From assembly GCA_027575765.1 (NCBI GenBank), contig JANBPT010000479.1, positions 1-34,036 of the forward strand: 34,036 nt of DNA, written 5' to 3'. Positions within the stretch are counted from its first letter, which is position 1, and every line of letters starts with the position of its first letter. The notes beneath the pieces were generated by a model, which saw nothing but the letters and a program-made list of their open reading frames with translations, made no database searches and was not told the origin of the DNA. The DNA comes from Tieghemiomyces parasiticus (lineage: Eukaryota; Kickxellomycota; Dimargaritomycetes; Dimargaritales; Dimargaritaceae). Below are positions 1 to 10,183 of this stretch, one piece after another. The position numbers and the translations under genes were made by a program.

Positions 1-3000
1 TTTGGATGAACCCATGGGGCACGCTCTGAGTACGTCCGGCATTTACGACGCCGAGATGGGCCTCATTCTGGATATCGCGTTTTCGATGCAACTGTACAAC
101 GTAGAAACGATCCAAGCGGTGACTTCCCTATGGGGAATCCACCTGACCAGCTTGATCCAGGCAGCCGTCGCCACCCTCGCACCGTGCCGTACGCCGAGCG
201 ACTTCCCCCTAAGCGGTCTCTCTGAGCCGGCCTTTGGTGACTTCACCGTCAAGACCCTACCGCAGCTCGGTATGGACCTGGCGGAGGTGGAGGATATCTA
301 CCCTTGCCTGCCAATCCAGGAAGGGATGCTGCTGGCCACCCTCAAGGATCCCGCAGCATACATGGTGCAGTCAGCTTACGATATACACGGGCCATTAGAC
401 CAGCAGCGTCTGCAAGCAGCTTGGGAGGCTACGTTCCGGCACCACGCCACCTTTCGCACCCGCTTCCTCCTCGGCGTAGCGGACACCGCACATCCGCATC
501 TACAGCTTGTCTCTAGGCGCACGGATACGCGCTGGACCGTGGCTGACTGGTCGTCAGTTGACATCGCCCGTGCAGAGACGGAGTTTATGCGCACTGAGCG
601 CGAGGAGGGATTCAGCCCCGACCGACCTCTGGTCCGTTTCGGTCTTTTCCGCACTGACCCCGAGCGACACCGCCTGATCATGTCGATCCACCATGCCATT
701 ATTGACGGCTGGTCCGTCGGCATCTACATCCAAAGCCTCCTCCGCAACTATAAGGGGCTTGGGCCCCAACCAACGGGCCACCTTCGCGACTTGGTCAGTC
801 ATGTTCATAGTCAGGACCCCGTAGTAGCCGAACGGTACTGGACCGCGTACTTCGACGGCGTTGAACAGCCGAGTCTCCTCGCCGAGCCCCACTACGCCGC
901 GGACCCCACCATCCTTCCAACCGACATAAACTATTATGGTTGGATTGACCGCGTACTCGACTCTACTAGTGACCTACTCGACTTCACCATGTCTCAGGGC
1001 ATGACCCCATCCACGCTTCTGCGTGCTGCCATGGGTATAGTCCTGCACCGCTATACGGGTTTGTCTGACCCTGTATTTGGTGCCGTCGTCTCCGGCCGCA
1101 ACATCCCTGTTCCGACTGTCGAGTCAATCGTAGGCACATGTATCAATACCATCCCCTGCCGCGTTAGGCTCTCTGGGCAAACCACGGTTGGCGAACTACT
1201 TCAGGCAGTCTACGCGGATGACAAAGCCTCCTATGCCTTTGAACACTGCCACTTGACCGACATCCACCGGTGGAGCGGCTTGAGCGCCGAGCAGCCCCTG
1301 TTCAACGTGCTCTTCATTTACGAAAACTATCCGACGACGCAAGCCGACCTCGACCTACCTATTGAATTGCGACCCGTTCATTTCCGTGACCCCACGGACG
1401 TACCCTTGACCATTCTGGCCGCGATGAGCGGTGACGCCATTATCTTACGAGCCTCCTTCCTGGCGCATTCCTTCAGCCACGCCTTTGTCGATCGATTCCT
1501 CGACCACCTGTCCAATGTGCTCCACAGTCTGGCTGCACGGAGTACAGATGAACTGGTCCATACTGTGAACATGCTGTCGAGCGGTGAAGAAGACCAGCTG
1601 ACCAGTAGCTGGGCCCGTAATCACCAGGCGTTGGCCCACGCCCAGCCGGCTTGCCAGCAGTTCCTGGCCCGTGTCAATACGAGTCCCGGTCATGTCGCCG
1701 TCCGAGATGGTGACTTGCAACTCAGTTACGGTCAGCTCTGTCAGGTCGCTGGACGCCTCGCCCACGAGCTACAGCAGGCCTGCGCCTGTGGACCGGACCG
1801 GATGATCGGCGTCCTGGCCGATAATTCTGTGGAACTCATTGTGGGCCAGTTAGCCGCGTGGATGACCGGCTCGGCTTTCGTGGTCATTGCCCCAGACTAC
1901 CCGGCCGAGCGCCAGCAGTTCATCCTGGCCGATGCCGCCTGTGTGGCGGTCGTCGGAGCCCCCACCAACCTGGCCTGCCTCGGCGTGAACCCCCGCATCC
2001 CCCAGCTGGTAATTGACGTAGAAAGCCACCCGGCCGGCACCTCTGCCACACGGGTTGAACAGGCTAATATCGATCCTAGCAGCTTGGCCCTTGTGGTGTA
2101 CACCTCGGGCTCGACGGGCCAGCCCAAGGGCGTCATGATTGAGCATTCAGGTCTTGCCCACTACCTTGCCGGTTTCCGCGAAGTGACCACAGTCACCGCG
2201 ACGTCCGTGGTACCCACCATGCTGGCCCCGACCTTTGACGTGTCCGTCTCGGAGATCTGGACCACCCTCACCAGCGGCGGCACCGTGGCCATCGCCCGCC
2301 CTGGCCACTATCAGCCGGCCCTCGCCCTAGCCACCCGGGCCAGCTTCACGCCCTCCCTCCTGGCCCTCTTCGAGCCCGCTGATTACCCCAACCTGGCGAG
2401 TGTCCTGGTTATTGGGGAGGCCTGTCCGGCTTCCCTCGTGGACAAGTGGGCCCCGTACGCCGAGTTCATTAATCTGTACGGCCCCACCGAGGTCACCATC
2501 GCCACCCACCACGCCAAGCTTCAGGTCGGTGACCCCGTGGCCATCGGCCGGCCCATGCCGAACGCCGTGGGCCTGATTCTGGATGACCACCTGCGCCCGG
2601 TTCCCGTCGGTGTCACCGGGCACCTCTACCTGGGTGGCAAAGGGCTAGCCCGCGGCTACCTGAACCGCCCCGACTTGACCGTGGAAAGGTTTATCACGTG
2701 GCCCGCCACAGGCGAGCGCCTGTATCAGAGCGGTGACCTGGCCCGCTGGCTGCCCGACGGCCAACTCGAGTGCCTGGGCCGTATCGACCACCAAGTCAAG
2801 GTGCGCGGCTTCCGCGTTGAACTGGGGGAGGTAGAAGCCGCCCTAGAGTCCCACCCGGTGGTCAATCAGGCCTGCGTCCTGGTCCAAGGGGCGCACCTGG
2901 TCGGCTATTTAGTCACAAGTGGCGGCTTTACTCACCAACACATCTTGGACCACGTCCGTGCCAGTCAGCCTAACTATATGGTGCCTAGCGCACTGGTCGA

Positions 3001-3376
3001 CGTTGATGAGTTTCCCCATAGCCGCACAGGTAAAATCGACCGCAAGGCCCTTCCACCGTACGACTTTAGCTGCAGCGCCCATGGATGTAGCAATCAGGGC
3101 AACTGCTCGCCCGAGGAATGGAAGCTATTAGGTATCGTGGCCACTTGTTTACGACTTGACTTGGATTCAGTGTCGCTCGACGCCACTCTTTACCAACTGG
3201 GTGGCAACTCTCTATCCGCCATCCAGATAATGGCACAGTGCCAACGTAGCGGCCTGGGCTTGCAACTGGTCGACCTCAATCGCAATACGACCCTCCGCCG
3301 GGCTGCCCAACTAGCTATGGCCATAGATGATACCAGTAGTGCGACAGGTGGGCAGGGACAGACGGACTTTGTATAA
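1..3376 (+). CDS. Non-ribosomal peptide synthetase, 3' terminal module (5' truncated by window edge)
   Basis: This is the last module of a multimodular NRPS, which activates one amino or related acid as an adenylate, loads it on a carrier domain and condenses it with the upstream peptide. The frame is open from the window edge, so the start is outside; 1124 codons are visible. Residues about 1-70 look like the tail of an upstream condensation/epimerisation-type domain. The C domain follows (VEDIYPCLPIQEGM near 96; HHAIIDG at 230-236, catalytic second His 231). The A domain has YTSGSTGQPKG (A3, about 699), FDVSVSE (A4), NLYGPTE (A5, about 824), YQSGDL (A7), GRIDHQVKVRGFRVELGEVE (A8) and GKIDRKALP (A10). 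The T domain has LGGNSL with Ser1070 as the phosphopantetheine site. The protein stops about 54 residues after that Ser, with no thioesterase, reductase or terminal C domain. By position against GrsA the specificity code reads D-V-S-S-L-I-L-I-A-K; I cannot assign a substrate. Codon use is strongly C-ending, as in the other genes here. Confidence 0.95.
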   Translation, partial: LDEPMGHALSTSGIYDAEMGLILDIAFSMQLYNVETIQAVTSLWGIHLTSLIQAAVATLAPCRTPSDFPLSGLSEPAFGDFTVKTLPQLGMDLAEVEDIYPCLPIQEGMLLATLKDPAAYMVQSAYDIHGPLDQQRLQAAWEATFRHHATFRTRFLLGVADTAHPHLQLVSRRTDTRWTVADWSSVDIARAETEFMRTEREEGFSPDRPLVRFGLFRTDPERHRLIMSIHHAIIDGWSVGIYIQSLLRNYKGLGPQPTGHLRDLVSHVHSQDPVVAERYWTAYFDGVEQPSLLAEPHYAADPTILPTDINYYGWIDRVLDSTSDLLDFTMSQGMTPSTLLRAAMGIVLHRYTGLSDPVFGAVVSGRNIPVPTVESIVGTCINTIPCRVRLSGQTTVGELLQAVYADDKASYAFEHCHLTDIHRWSGLSAEQPLFNVLFIYENYPTTQADLDLPIELRPVHFRDPTDVPLTILAAMSGDAIILRASFLAHSFSHAFVDRFLDHLSNVLHSLAARSTDELVHTVNMLSSGEEDQLTSSWARNHQALAHAQPACQQFLARVNTSPGHVAVRDGDLQLSYGQLCQVAGRLAHELQQACACGPDRMIGVLADNSVELIVGQLAAWMTGSAFVVIAPDYPAERQQFILADAACVAVVGAPTNLACLGVNPRIPQLVIDVESHPAGTSATRVEQANIDPSSLALVVYTSGSTGQPKGVMIEHSGLAHYLAGFREVTTVTATSVVPTMLAPTFDVSVSEIWTTLTSGGTVAIARPGHYQPALALATRASFTPSLLALFEPADYPNLASVLVIGEACPASLVDKWAPYAEFINLYGPTEVTIATHHAKLQVGDPVAIGRPMPNAVGLILDDHLRPVPVGVTGHLYLGGKGLARGYLNRPDLTVERFITWPATGERLYQSGDLARWLPDGQLECLGRIDHQVKVRGFRVELGEVEAALESHPVVNQACVLVQGAHLVGYLVTSGGFTHQHILDHVRASQPNYMVPSALVDVDEFPHSRTGKIDRKALPPYDFSCSAHGCSNQGNCSPEEWKLLGIVATCLRLDLDSVSLDATLYQLGGNSLSAIQIMAQCQRSGLGLQLVDLNRNTTLRRAAQLAMAIDDTSSATGGQGQTDFV

Positions 3377-3454
3377 CTCACCCTAGCGCAGGGCTGTTTT
3401 CACTTCTTGTTGCTGGTCGGTCTCAACCAAATGGCCGTAGCTGGCCTGGAGAAA

Positions 3455-4003
3455 TCATGCCACCGCTTTACTGATATTTGTGGCAGCAAGCAGGGGAACG
3501 CCCCATCCAACCCCGCTCCACGCCCCAGACTGTATTCCACAGGGATGACCACTCGGTGGGTATTGCCGGCTTGCCTTCTGCCGAATTGCCGGTCGGATCG
3601 TCATTCTAGACTCCTTGTCTGCACCCAATACTATAGTCGATGCAAAGGACGGCTCCCCATTGGCATCTTCCGCGTGCATGACTTGGGTAACGAACGGAAT
3701 ATTTTCCCTGGTGCTCACCACTACGTTTCGGACTGCATGCCGTACAGGGCCATGGGGCAAGTTTTGGGACGCTTCCCGTTCGCTCTGACCAAAGGTTGCT
3801 AGCGGCCTGCTACCAAGTCTAGGCTGACCACCTACACTAGAAGGTGCAGGGCCTGAGTCTGGCCTCTTTGACCCTACCACCGTCATTTTTCTCCCCCACC
3901 TATCGGTTACTACGGTGAACGGCGGCACTGCTACATTTTGGTTATATTTTCCTAATCTCACAAGCGATGCCTCGACTGTGGAAATCGCCTCTACCTTCAA
4001 CAT
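3455..4003 (-). CDS. Uncertain 182-codon open frame, no recognised domain
   Basis: I do not recognise this frame. It runs 182 codons from an ATG at 4003 and converges on the NRPS stop with about 80 bp between them. The middle part (around VTQVMHAEDANGEPSF) looks mildly protein-like. Unlike the neighbouring genes it has no preference for C-ending codons: GTA, GCA, AGG and AGA are frequent. I see no signal peptide, membrane segment or repeated motif. It could be a decayed or foreign gene, a transposon remnant, or a chance frame in about 50% GC DNA. The last is quite possible. Confidence 0.25.
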   Translation of the reverse strand: MLKVEAISTVEASLVRLGKYNQNVAVPPFTVVTDRWGRKMTVVGSKRPDSGPAPSSVGGQPRLGSRPLATFGQSEREASQNLPHGPVRHAVRNVVVSTRENIPFVTQVMHAEDANGEPSFASTIVLGADKESRMTIRPAIRQKASRQYPPSGHPCGIQSGAWSGVGWGVPLLAATNISKAVA

Positions 4004-4179
4004 CCACGGCCGCCCACCCGTTAGATAAAATGCACAGGCTATATCTTACACGACAGTTGTCTTTACCCACCATCTGCCGGATGCGATTGCGGCTCCAGTA
4101 AACACAAATTTGATGGTGGCCCTTCGCAGAACCCAATGCACAACAATTATATAAATGAAAAATAATATATGATGGGGAA

Positions 4180-4380
4180 GGACCAGCTTGCTAATCGGTT
4201 GGATATGGCCAGAAAAGAGAATGTATCAAAAGAGGAGAAACAGAGGGGACGCCTGAGCCCGACAAGAGGGGGAGGAGTGCAGGCGTGAGAAAAAACGTCA
4301 GCGCATGAGAGTGCCCAATTAACAAAGATAAGATACGATAAGTAGAGAACAAACAGTCTTTAAGACTAACCAGTCCTGTA
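4180..4380 (-). repeat. Dispersed repeat, copy A (partner at 30095-30290)
   Basis: This stretch aligns colinearly with 30095-30290. Shared blocks in order are ggacca near the left end, ggatatggcyagaaa (4201 onward), an A/G-rich segment with aga-gga-aa runs, a tgagagtg block, aacaagataaga-like sequence, and aagrc(c/t)aaccag(t/c)cctrta at the right end. Both copies have the same orientation. Read on the minus strand, the partner begins with a TATA box and ends in AATAAA; in copy A the TATA position has changed to AATACA. Identity looks moderate, so the copies are old. The minus orientation is inferred from those signals. Confidence 0.6.
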
Positions 4381-5208
4381 TTAGCTAATGTCTCTACTAC
4401 AATGCAGTAGGTTTCCGTTTATATGAGGTTCTATGACGGTAGTGCCATAGTGATTTCCACTAAAAAAGGAGGGAGGTGGTTGCCTAAAACGACCTTGCAC
4501 CACAATGCACAGGCAGTAGATACCCAAGGACACCATCACACCTCCAACCATCCACTCATGTACCCGACAAGAACAACAGCCAATTCCACCACCTTCACGT
4601 CTCACAACAGGTATCTAGACCGTCTCTACTTTCGAATGAAATTTGGTAGGTTCACTTACTCTACCATGATTCCATTATTCTCTACATTAGCCCCTACTGA
4701 CAATGCCAAGTCACAGATCACTGTCTCATATAAGGCAAGTAATTGGTGCCAGAAAACCTAAATTAATAGATACATAACATACATTCCTTAGGTAAAAACC
4801 ATACCTACAGTTAAATGAACTACCTATAAAACGGCCATACTATAATACACAATGCTAAATAATAAAATACTGGCCATTAAATACTCCTTCTAGCTATAAT
4901 AACGATAACTCTAACTAACTAACTGTACACCAATCTGACTATAGTTTGTCGTGTTATATAATTGCTACCGACAACGAAGTTTTGTGTGGTGCTCAGCCCT
5001 AGGCGGAGGTCTTCGGTTGGGCCGTACGCGACAACGGTCTGGGCCCAAAGGCAATTCAGGGAGAGTATGTCAACGGACAGGATTGTTTACGGGAATGTCA
5101 AAAGTAAATAGTATGGGACGAGTACGGTGTGATTATTGATACGAATAATAAAATAAAATAAAAAAAAGTTTTACCAGATGAAAATCAGAGAAAAGAAAAA
5201 AATAGCTG

Positions 5209-5242
5209 GCGAGCCCTTGCCTAACTGCGCGGGCTCGCTTTT
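5209..5242 (+). other. Perfect 8-bp hairpin followed by a T run
   Basis: GCGAGCCC at 5209-5216 pairs perfectly with GGGCTCGC at 5231-5238 across a 14-nt loop, and TTTT follows at once. It sits in AT-rich DNA about 180 bp upstream of tRNA-Asp. A GC-rich stem plus T run could be the 3' end of a small RNA polymerase III transcript, but no A/B box or known small RNA is recognised upstream. The function is unknown. Confidence 0.4.
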
Positions 5243-5417
5243 ATACTCGTGCGCGGGGAAGGATCTGCATCCCCCTGCATAAAGTGTGTAACCTTAAAAC
5301 TTTGATCCTAGCTTTCCCCTTAGAAGGGTTGGCTAGTGTTTACGTTTTCCCCGTGCTGACGTGCCCGTCAGATACCTTCAAGAACAGAAGCGGGTGTAGG
5401 CAGCACATTTGTGAGTG

Positions 5418-5489
5418 TCTTCGGTAGTATAGTGGTAAGTATCCCTGCCTGTCACGCAGGAGACCGGGGTTCAATTCCCCGCCGGAGAG
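5418..5489 (+). tRNA. tRNA-Asp (anticodon GTC)
   Basis: A complete 72-nt cloverleaf. The acceptor stem TCTTCGG (5418-5424) pairs with CCGGAGA (5482-5488), with one G-T pair, and G5489 is the discriminator. The D arm contains AGTGGTAAGT. The anticodon stem CCTGC/GCAGG encloses loop CTGTCAC, with GTC at 5451-5453. The T arm is CCGGGGTTCAATTCCCCG-like, with the GGTTCAA B box. No intron. It reads GAC/GAU codons and closely resembles metazoan and fungal tRNA-Asp. CCA is not encoded, as expected for a nuclear gene. Confidence 0.97.
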
Positions 5490-5493
5490 GTAC

Positions 5494-5498
5494 TTTTT
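5494..5498 (+). terminator. RNA polymerase III terminator of tRNA-Asp
   Basis: A TTTTT run begins five bases after the tRNA discriminator base, the usual position and form of a Pol III terminator. Confidence 0.8.
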
Positions 5499-7372
5499 AT
5501 TTGAGCTACATGATAAGCAACTACGTTATTTACAACAGTTTCTAGTGATGTTGGCTTTTGCTTACTCATGGTCTCGTAGTAGCTGAATTCTAATTATCTA
5601 AACTAAAGTTCACAGATGTGCATTCACGTCAGCGCATTCATCACGCCGTTAGTCAACCCCAGATTGCGATAGTGATTATTGGTATACGTATTGTAGACGA
5701 TGGCGCGCCCTTGAATTACACTCCCTCCTCCCCACTTTTACAACTTAAGCTTCAACCTGTTTGGTTTATGATAGTAACCACCAGCTGTCCACTGTGATTC
5801 ATCGGACTCCCATATATTATATTCATGTTTCCCTTTAGCATCACAGCTAACATGCCGTCTGATTAACACTATTTCGTCCTCAGATAACTTCACTTTGTTT
5901 TCCCTTGTTGTTGTCCCACCCTCCTGACACTTGTTGCCCCAGTTAAACATCTTTGTGGTGCCCAGGAACCCACACTAGGCGAGTGCCGATGGGTACCGCT
6001 CGGTATCCTTCGCCATCATGCAACCCGCCGCCCGACCCGCATGATTCTTCCATACATCTTTTCTCAAACTCACACACTACGTACCTACAAACTCAGGAAC
6101 CCGCTGGCCTCCCAGGGCCACCCTTCCGAAGCTACGTAACATCGCTATATGAGCCACCGATTCTGCCTTTATGGACTCAGTCTCCGTTTGGTTATCTTCT
6201 TTACCCTTGTATTGCTTGACCGTGCGTAGCACTCGCCACCTCCCGGTGACCTGTTTGTTCCCTTATTCCTTCGCAATAAACTCAACTGCTACGCCAACCC
6301 CTCACAGACCCCTACCCGCCTTTACGGACACCACATTCTTCTTGAATAAATATCCGGACCTGTCTGATCTGGAGAAACGGCATCCGGCTTTTACATCGAT
6401 AGTCGCTTATATCAACACTTGCTTTAGTGTTATAGTCCGCTCTAGTATCCGACTTACCCACCCCATTACAGGTTTTGCTTCTTGTTATACTACTATACTG
6501 TGTACCGATTCCGCCTTTTAAATACTATTGGTCCCATTTGTATTTGGACGTCTAGACGCTAACCACTAGATTGTCTTTCCGCGTTTCAGAAACGACCCCT
6601 TCAATGGGGAGGCTGTATTGACAAACCTAGGATGAGTACGTCCCACTTATCCATTTACATATGGTACAAATAAATATATATATAGTATGTTTCACCGTCA
6701 GTTTTTGGATATAATCGAGCAACCTCGCCATTAGTAACGTCGAGGTCATCATTAGAACTTTCCTCCTCACGCTAGCGCAATAAAAATTATTCGCTTGGAT
6801 CGACGTGACGTCTTGAGTCGGCAGTGATAAATTTTGCGGTTGGTTTGACTATAGTTTACAGAAGTGGTAGGACCGCGGAGGAAAGCTGATATTTATGAGT
6901 AAAGTGAAACAGGCAGGACAAGAGAATGTGAGGCGGTATGGTGACTAAACAGAAGTAGGTGGGAGAGGGGTGGGCGTGACAAACAGCCAACGGCTAGCTC
7001 CTTGAATCAACTTTACTCAAAAGGCATGGATGACGGGGAGGGGTATATACCCTCCTACCCCATTGTAAGAATTGACCAAGTTACACATACACCAAAAACA
7101 ATTGAGGGATGGAACGTTCACCTCACACACTTCACACCAACATCGAACGGATTTTAGAAATATAAAAAAAATAAAGAAAATCACAATTGTAAGGAAGCTG
7201 GTCACAGGTGGAGAGTGTGAGGAGTAGTCCGATCGACGGGTCAAAAATAAAATGACTAGCAGACACCGAACGATGTCAGCAGGGTGGGCGGGGAGTGGTG
7301 GGGTGATTTGGCGTAGAGGGAGGAGGGGGGCGAGGGGGAGGGGGGCGCTACGAGGGCCAGCGTTAAGGCGCT
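5499..7372. other. AT-rich intergenic region, no supported gene
   Basis: Nothing is recognised here. Short open frames at 5738-5950 (-), 5953-6219 (+), 6171-6521 (+) and 7017-7244 (-) lack host codon bias. The 70-codon frame at 5738-5950 has a protein-like end (NIWESDESQWTAGGYYHKP) but no family I know, and an in-frame stop lies just upstream of its ATG. The right end (about 7245-7372) is probably the 3' untranslated region of the STM1-like gene and is G-rich on the plus strand. Confidence 0.5.
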
Positions 7373-8305
7373 TTAGTTACCACCACCGAGAGTGGGGAAG
7401 GCCCGCTGGTCCTGGGTGTTGACAGGGGCACCGGACCGGCCACCACGGGTAGCGGAGGAAGAAGCACCACCGCGGGCGGGGCGGGCGGAGCCGTCATCGC
7501 CACGGAAACCACCGCGACGGATCGGGGCGAAGCGCTGCTCAATGTCGAGCTGGGTCTTGATCCGGCTCTCCTTGGAGCGGCTCTTCTTGCTACCACCGGT
7601 GGAGGTGGCGGTAAAGAACTCCTCGGTCTGGCGGTTGAGCGGCACGGCATCCTTCCACTGCGAGTCATCGGTACCCTCGTTGGCCAGACGACCGGCCGAC
7701 TTGGCGCGCAGCTCAGCGGCGGCCTTGCTCCGCTTGGCGGCCTCCTTGCGGTAGTCGTCCAGCGTGCGGATCACCTCCTCCTCCTCCTCGGGCTCTTCAC
7801 GACGGGGAGCGGCGGCGGGCTTCTCAGCGGAAGCCTCGGCACCCTCCTCGGTGGCAGGGGCGGCAGCACCCTCCTCACCAGGGGCGGCGGCGCCCTCGGC
7901 GGCAGTGACGGCCGGGGCCGAGCCCTCGGTGGCCTTACCCCAGCCCTGGTTCACCTTCTTGGCGCTGTCATGCAGGCCAGTACGAGAGTGGCGGTCGTAG
8001 TTGTTGGCACGGTCGCCACCACGGGCACCCCCACGGCCACCCCGACCACCGCGAGCTCCACCACGGGAAGGACCGCGGTCCGAACGGCTGTTGGAGATCA
8101 GATCCCGGGGGTTGATGTAGCGGATGCCGTTGCGGATGCTAGGGTCGGCGGCCTGCTTGGCCTTCTCGGCCTCCTTAGCGGTGTCAACCTTCTTGGCGGC
8201 AGCGGCACCGGTGGCCTTACCCTTCTTCTTGTTGTCGCCCTTGACGACCAGACCGTCCATATCCTCAGTGAGGAGGTCGAAGGGGTTGCGAGAGGCCACG
8301 CTCAT
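7373..8305 (-). CDS. STM1: Stm1/SERBP1 (HABP4 family) ribosome-associated mRNA-binding protein
   Basis: A 310-residue, intronless gene. Stm1/SERBP1 proteins thread through the mRNA channel of idle 80S ribosomes, stabilising them and repressing translation under stress; they are cytoplasmic. The start MSVASRNPFDLLTED matches the Stm1 N-terminal NPFDLL motif, which fixes the ATG at 8305. Then come a Lys-rich segment (24-50), an RGG box (77-97), the signature DRHSRTGLHDSAKKVNQGWG (104-123) that defines the family, a long Ala/Glu-rich acidic spacer (124-180), the TLDDYRKE element (181-188) equivalent to SERBP1 TLDEW, a basic segment (239-250), a second Arg/Gly region and a C-terminal RAFPTLGG tail (301-308). 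Length is like yeast Stm1 (about 270) with a longer Ala/Glu spacer. No key motif is missing. Confidence 0.95.
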   Translation of the reverse strand: MSVASRNPFDLLTEDMDGLVVKGDNKKKGKATGAAAAKKVDTAKEAEKAKQAADPSIRNGIRYINPRDLISNSRSDRGPSRGGARGGRGGRGGARGGDRANNYDRHSRTGLHDSAKKVNQGWGKATEGSAPAVTAAEGAAAPGEEGAAAPATEEGAEASAEKPAAAPRREEPEEEEEVIRTLDDYRKEAAKRSKAAAELRAKSAGRLANEGTDDSQWKDAVPLNRQTEEFFTATSTGGSKKSRSKESRIKTQLDIEQRFAPIRRGGFRGDDGSARPARGGASSSATRGGRSGAPVNTQDQRAFPTLGGGN

Positions 8306-10183
8306 GGTGAATGGGTAGATTCGGCGGTGTCACGGGCTCTGTTTGGTGGTAGTGATGTGGTGGGGAGACGGGGTTTGGTAGGTGGGTGAGTGGCAAAAGG
8401 GGCATCGCATTCGGGAGATTGGTTAGCATGTGCGGAGCAACATCTAGGGACTGGAGTAGCGGGGCGGGTCATGAGCGGTGGGAACGGGGGGTTCTTCCCG
8501 GGATCGGGTCTTCCCACGCTAACGCCCTCATTTTTCCGCTGGCTTGCGTGCTTCACGCTGCCGTACGGCTCGCCCAGGTGTAATGCTTGAACGTTGCTAG
8601 CGGTTCCGGTGCCCCATTGGGCTGGCAGGTCGACCGATGGATGGATAGCAGAGTTACCTCTGATGTGCGATCCATCCATCCATCCGTCTGCCCGTCGCGG
8701 GGCCATCCGGGGCAAAGACATCGCGCGGAAGGCTGGAGGTTTACATACCGCAAGCTGCGCGTGACAGGGCAATGAGTGTGTGTTGGAGAGGGAGTGGGTT
8801 CGGTTACGAAAAGAACGAACCAGGGATGAAAAAGGTTGGCACTAGGGTGGTAGGGAGCAAAGGGGAGGCTATTTAGAGGGACCGGGGGCCTTTGATATAA
8901 ACCAGGATTCTTAGGGCCTCTACGGGCTGAGTGAGCGGGTGTGGGAGTCGACCGGTAATGACTGGTGGGAAGGGCTTCCCAGTCACCTGGCGGCCAGGGT
9001 GGGTGATGGGCACATTGGTCGGTGGGGGAGGAATCGGCGGGCCTCTAATTAGCCAGCCATAGCCGGGCGGGGCGAGGGCTGAGCGGAGACTGATCCGGCT
9101 GCTGAATCTGTCCACCGCTCCCTCACTCTTTCACTGTCTGATCCTCACTGACCCAGGTTGGTCTTCCACCACCGCTGGGGACCGCTGGTTCAGACGGGCC
9201 CACACTTCCCACCACGACAGTGTAGGCTGCGACCATTCGGCGGCCCAGATGCACACCACTACAGACCCACAGGCACGTATCTGCAGACACTGCCTCCCCA
9301 GCCCTTTGTGCTGGCCGCCTACGCCCCTTCCCCCTCCCTGACGCTCGTTTGGCCGTTGAGATGGTTTAGTAGCCGAGACCCCGCACCGCTACCTGCTAGA
9401 CCGCCGTACCACCCACCGGACTCCAGCTGATTTCGATGCGTATAACCGGTGCCCGCCATCGCCATATAACTACTCCGCTCGATGACATCTATAATGTCCG
9501 GCACCATAGAGAGATATAGGCGTACGGGGCATGCTCAAAAGCCAGATCCGCTCGCCAGCGTGCCGGGCAGGCCCCGTTTAACCGGAGGGGAGATGGCCGG
9601 TTTCCCAACGTACAGTGAGTGGGTAGCCAGCTAGTTCTGGTACCCACTTCGGTACAAACCCGATAACAGATCCCAGGCCGCCCGCTACGCCAGCGCTAGG
9701 GACCAGCAGGGGTGGTAGAGTGGTCAGTAGAATATCGGCATCTTTAAAGTTGGCAAGAAGTTAAGCCACATCTGCTTCCCACCCCTAAATGGCATGGTCG
9801 TACGAAGGTATCCCTCTGGCTCCACGCCAACACGCTAGTAGACTATATTGCGCTCTACTTAATTAGGCTCCATTCCCACCCCTCTTTCGCCCCCCTCGTC
9901 ATACATGGTATCGCCCAACTGTCGACACTGACCTATTGTTAAGACGTTTACTTTTATACAAGCCCACGCTGATGCAGAGTGTAATTTATATCATGATCTG
10001 CGACTAGTAAGTAGATTAGGTGCGGGACATATTGATCATAGAGTCGAGGGTGTAGAGAGATTTGGAAGGTGGCAACTGGAGGTACTGGCGCGGAGTAAAA
10101 GAGAGGGAGAGAGAGAGAAGAGACATAAGGTGGTGGAGATGAAGGTGCGTGCGTACAATATACCGGGGGAACCCCCCCCCCAT
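8306..10183. other. Intergenic region upstream of STM1 and downstream of the Cys-rich membrane protein
   Basis: The part next to 8306 is the presumptive STM1 promoter and 5' leader; on the coding strand it is C/T-rich. It holds a GATGGATGGAT/ATCCATCCATC inverted repeat (8636-8684). Overlapping short frames in all directions, including a 90-codon Pro-rich one at 9158-9430, are not supported as genes. A purine-rich GA stretch lies at about 10098-10122. Confidence 0.5.
8636..8684. repeat. Inverted tetranucleotide (GATG/CATC) repeat
   Basis: GATGGATGGAT (8636-8646) is the exact reverse complement of ATCCATCCATC (8670-8680), and the right arm carries an extra CATCC unit. The loop is 23 nt. It lies about 330 bp upstream of the STM1 start and may form a cruciform or be a regulatory site; neither is shown. 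Confidence 0.7.

Larger units (their letters stand above)
3377..5417. other. Gene-poor interval between the NRPS gene and tRNA-Asp
   Basis: No recognisable gene. It holds an open frame of 182 codons on the minus strand (3455-4003), one member of a dispersed repeat pair (4180-4380), an AT-rich, rather CpG-poor stretch (about 4381-4920) and a perfect hairpin followed by a T run (5209-5242). Short open frames at 4423-4761 (+) and 4381-4605 (-) overlap each other and have no host-like codon bias, so I do not call them. Confidence 0.6.

Noticed and set aside
7392..8389. Several frames antisense to the STM1-like gene, up to 139 codons
   Set aside because: Shadows of Ala/Gly/Arg-rich coding sequence; the sense protein has clear Stm1 signatures.
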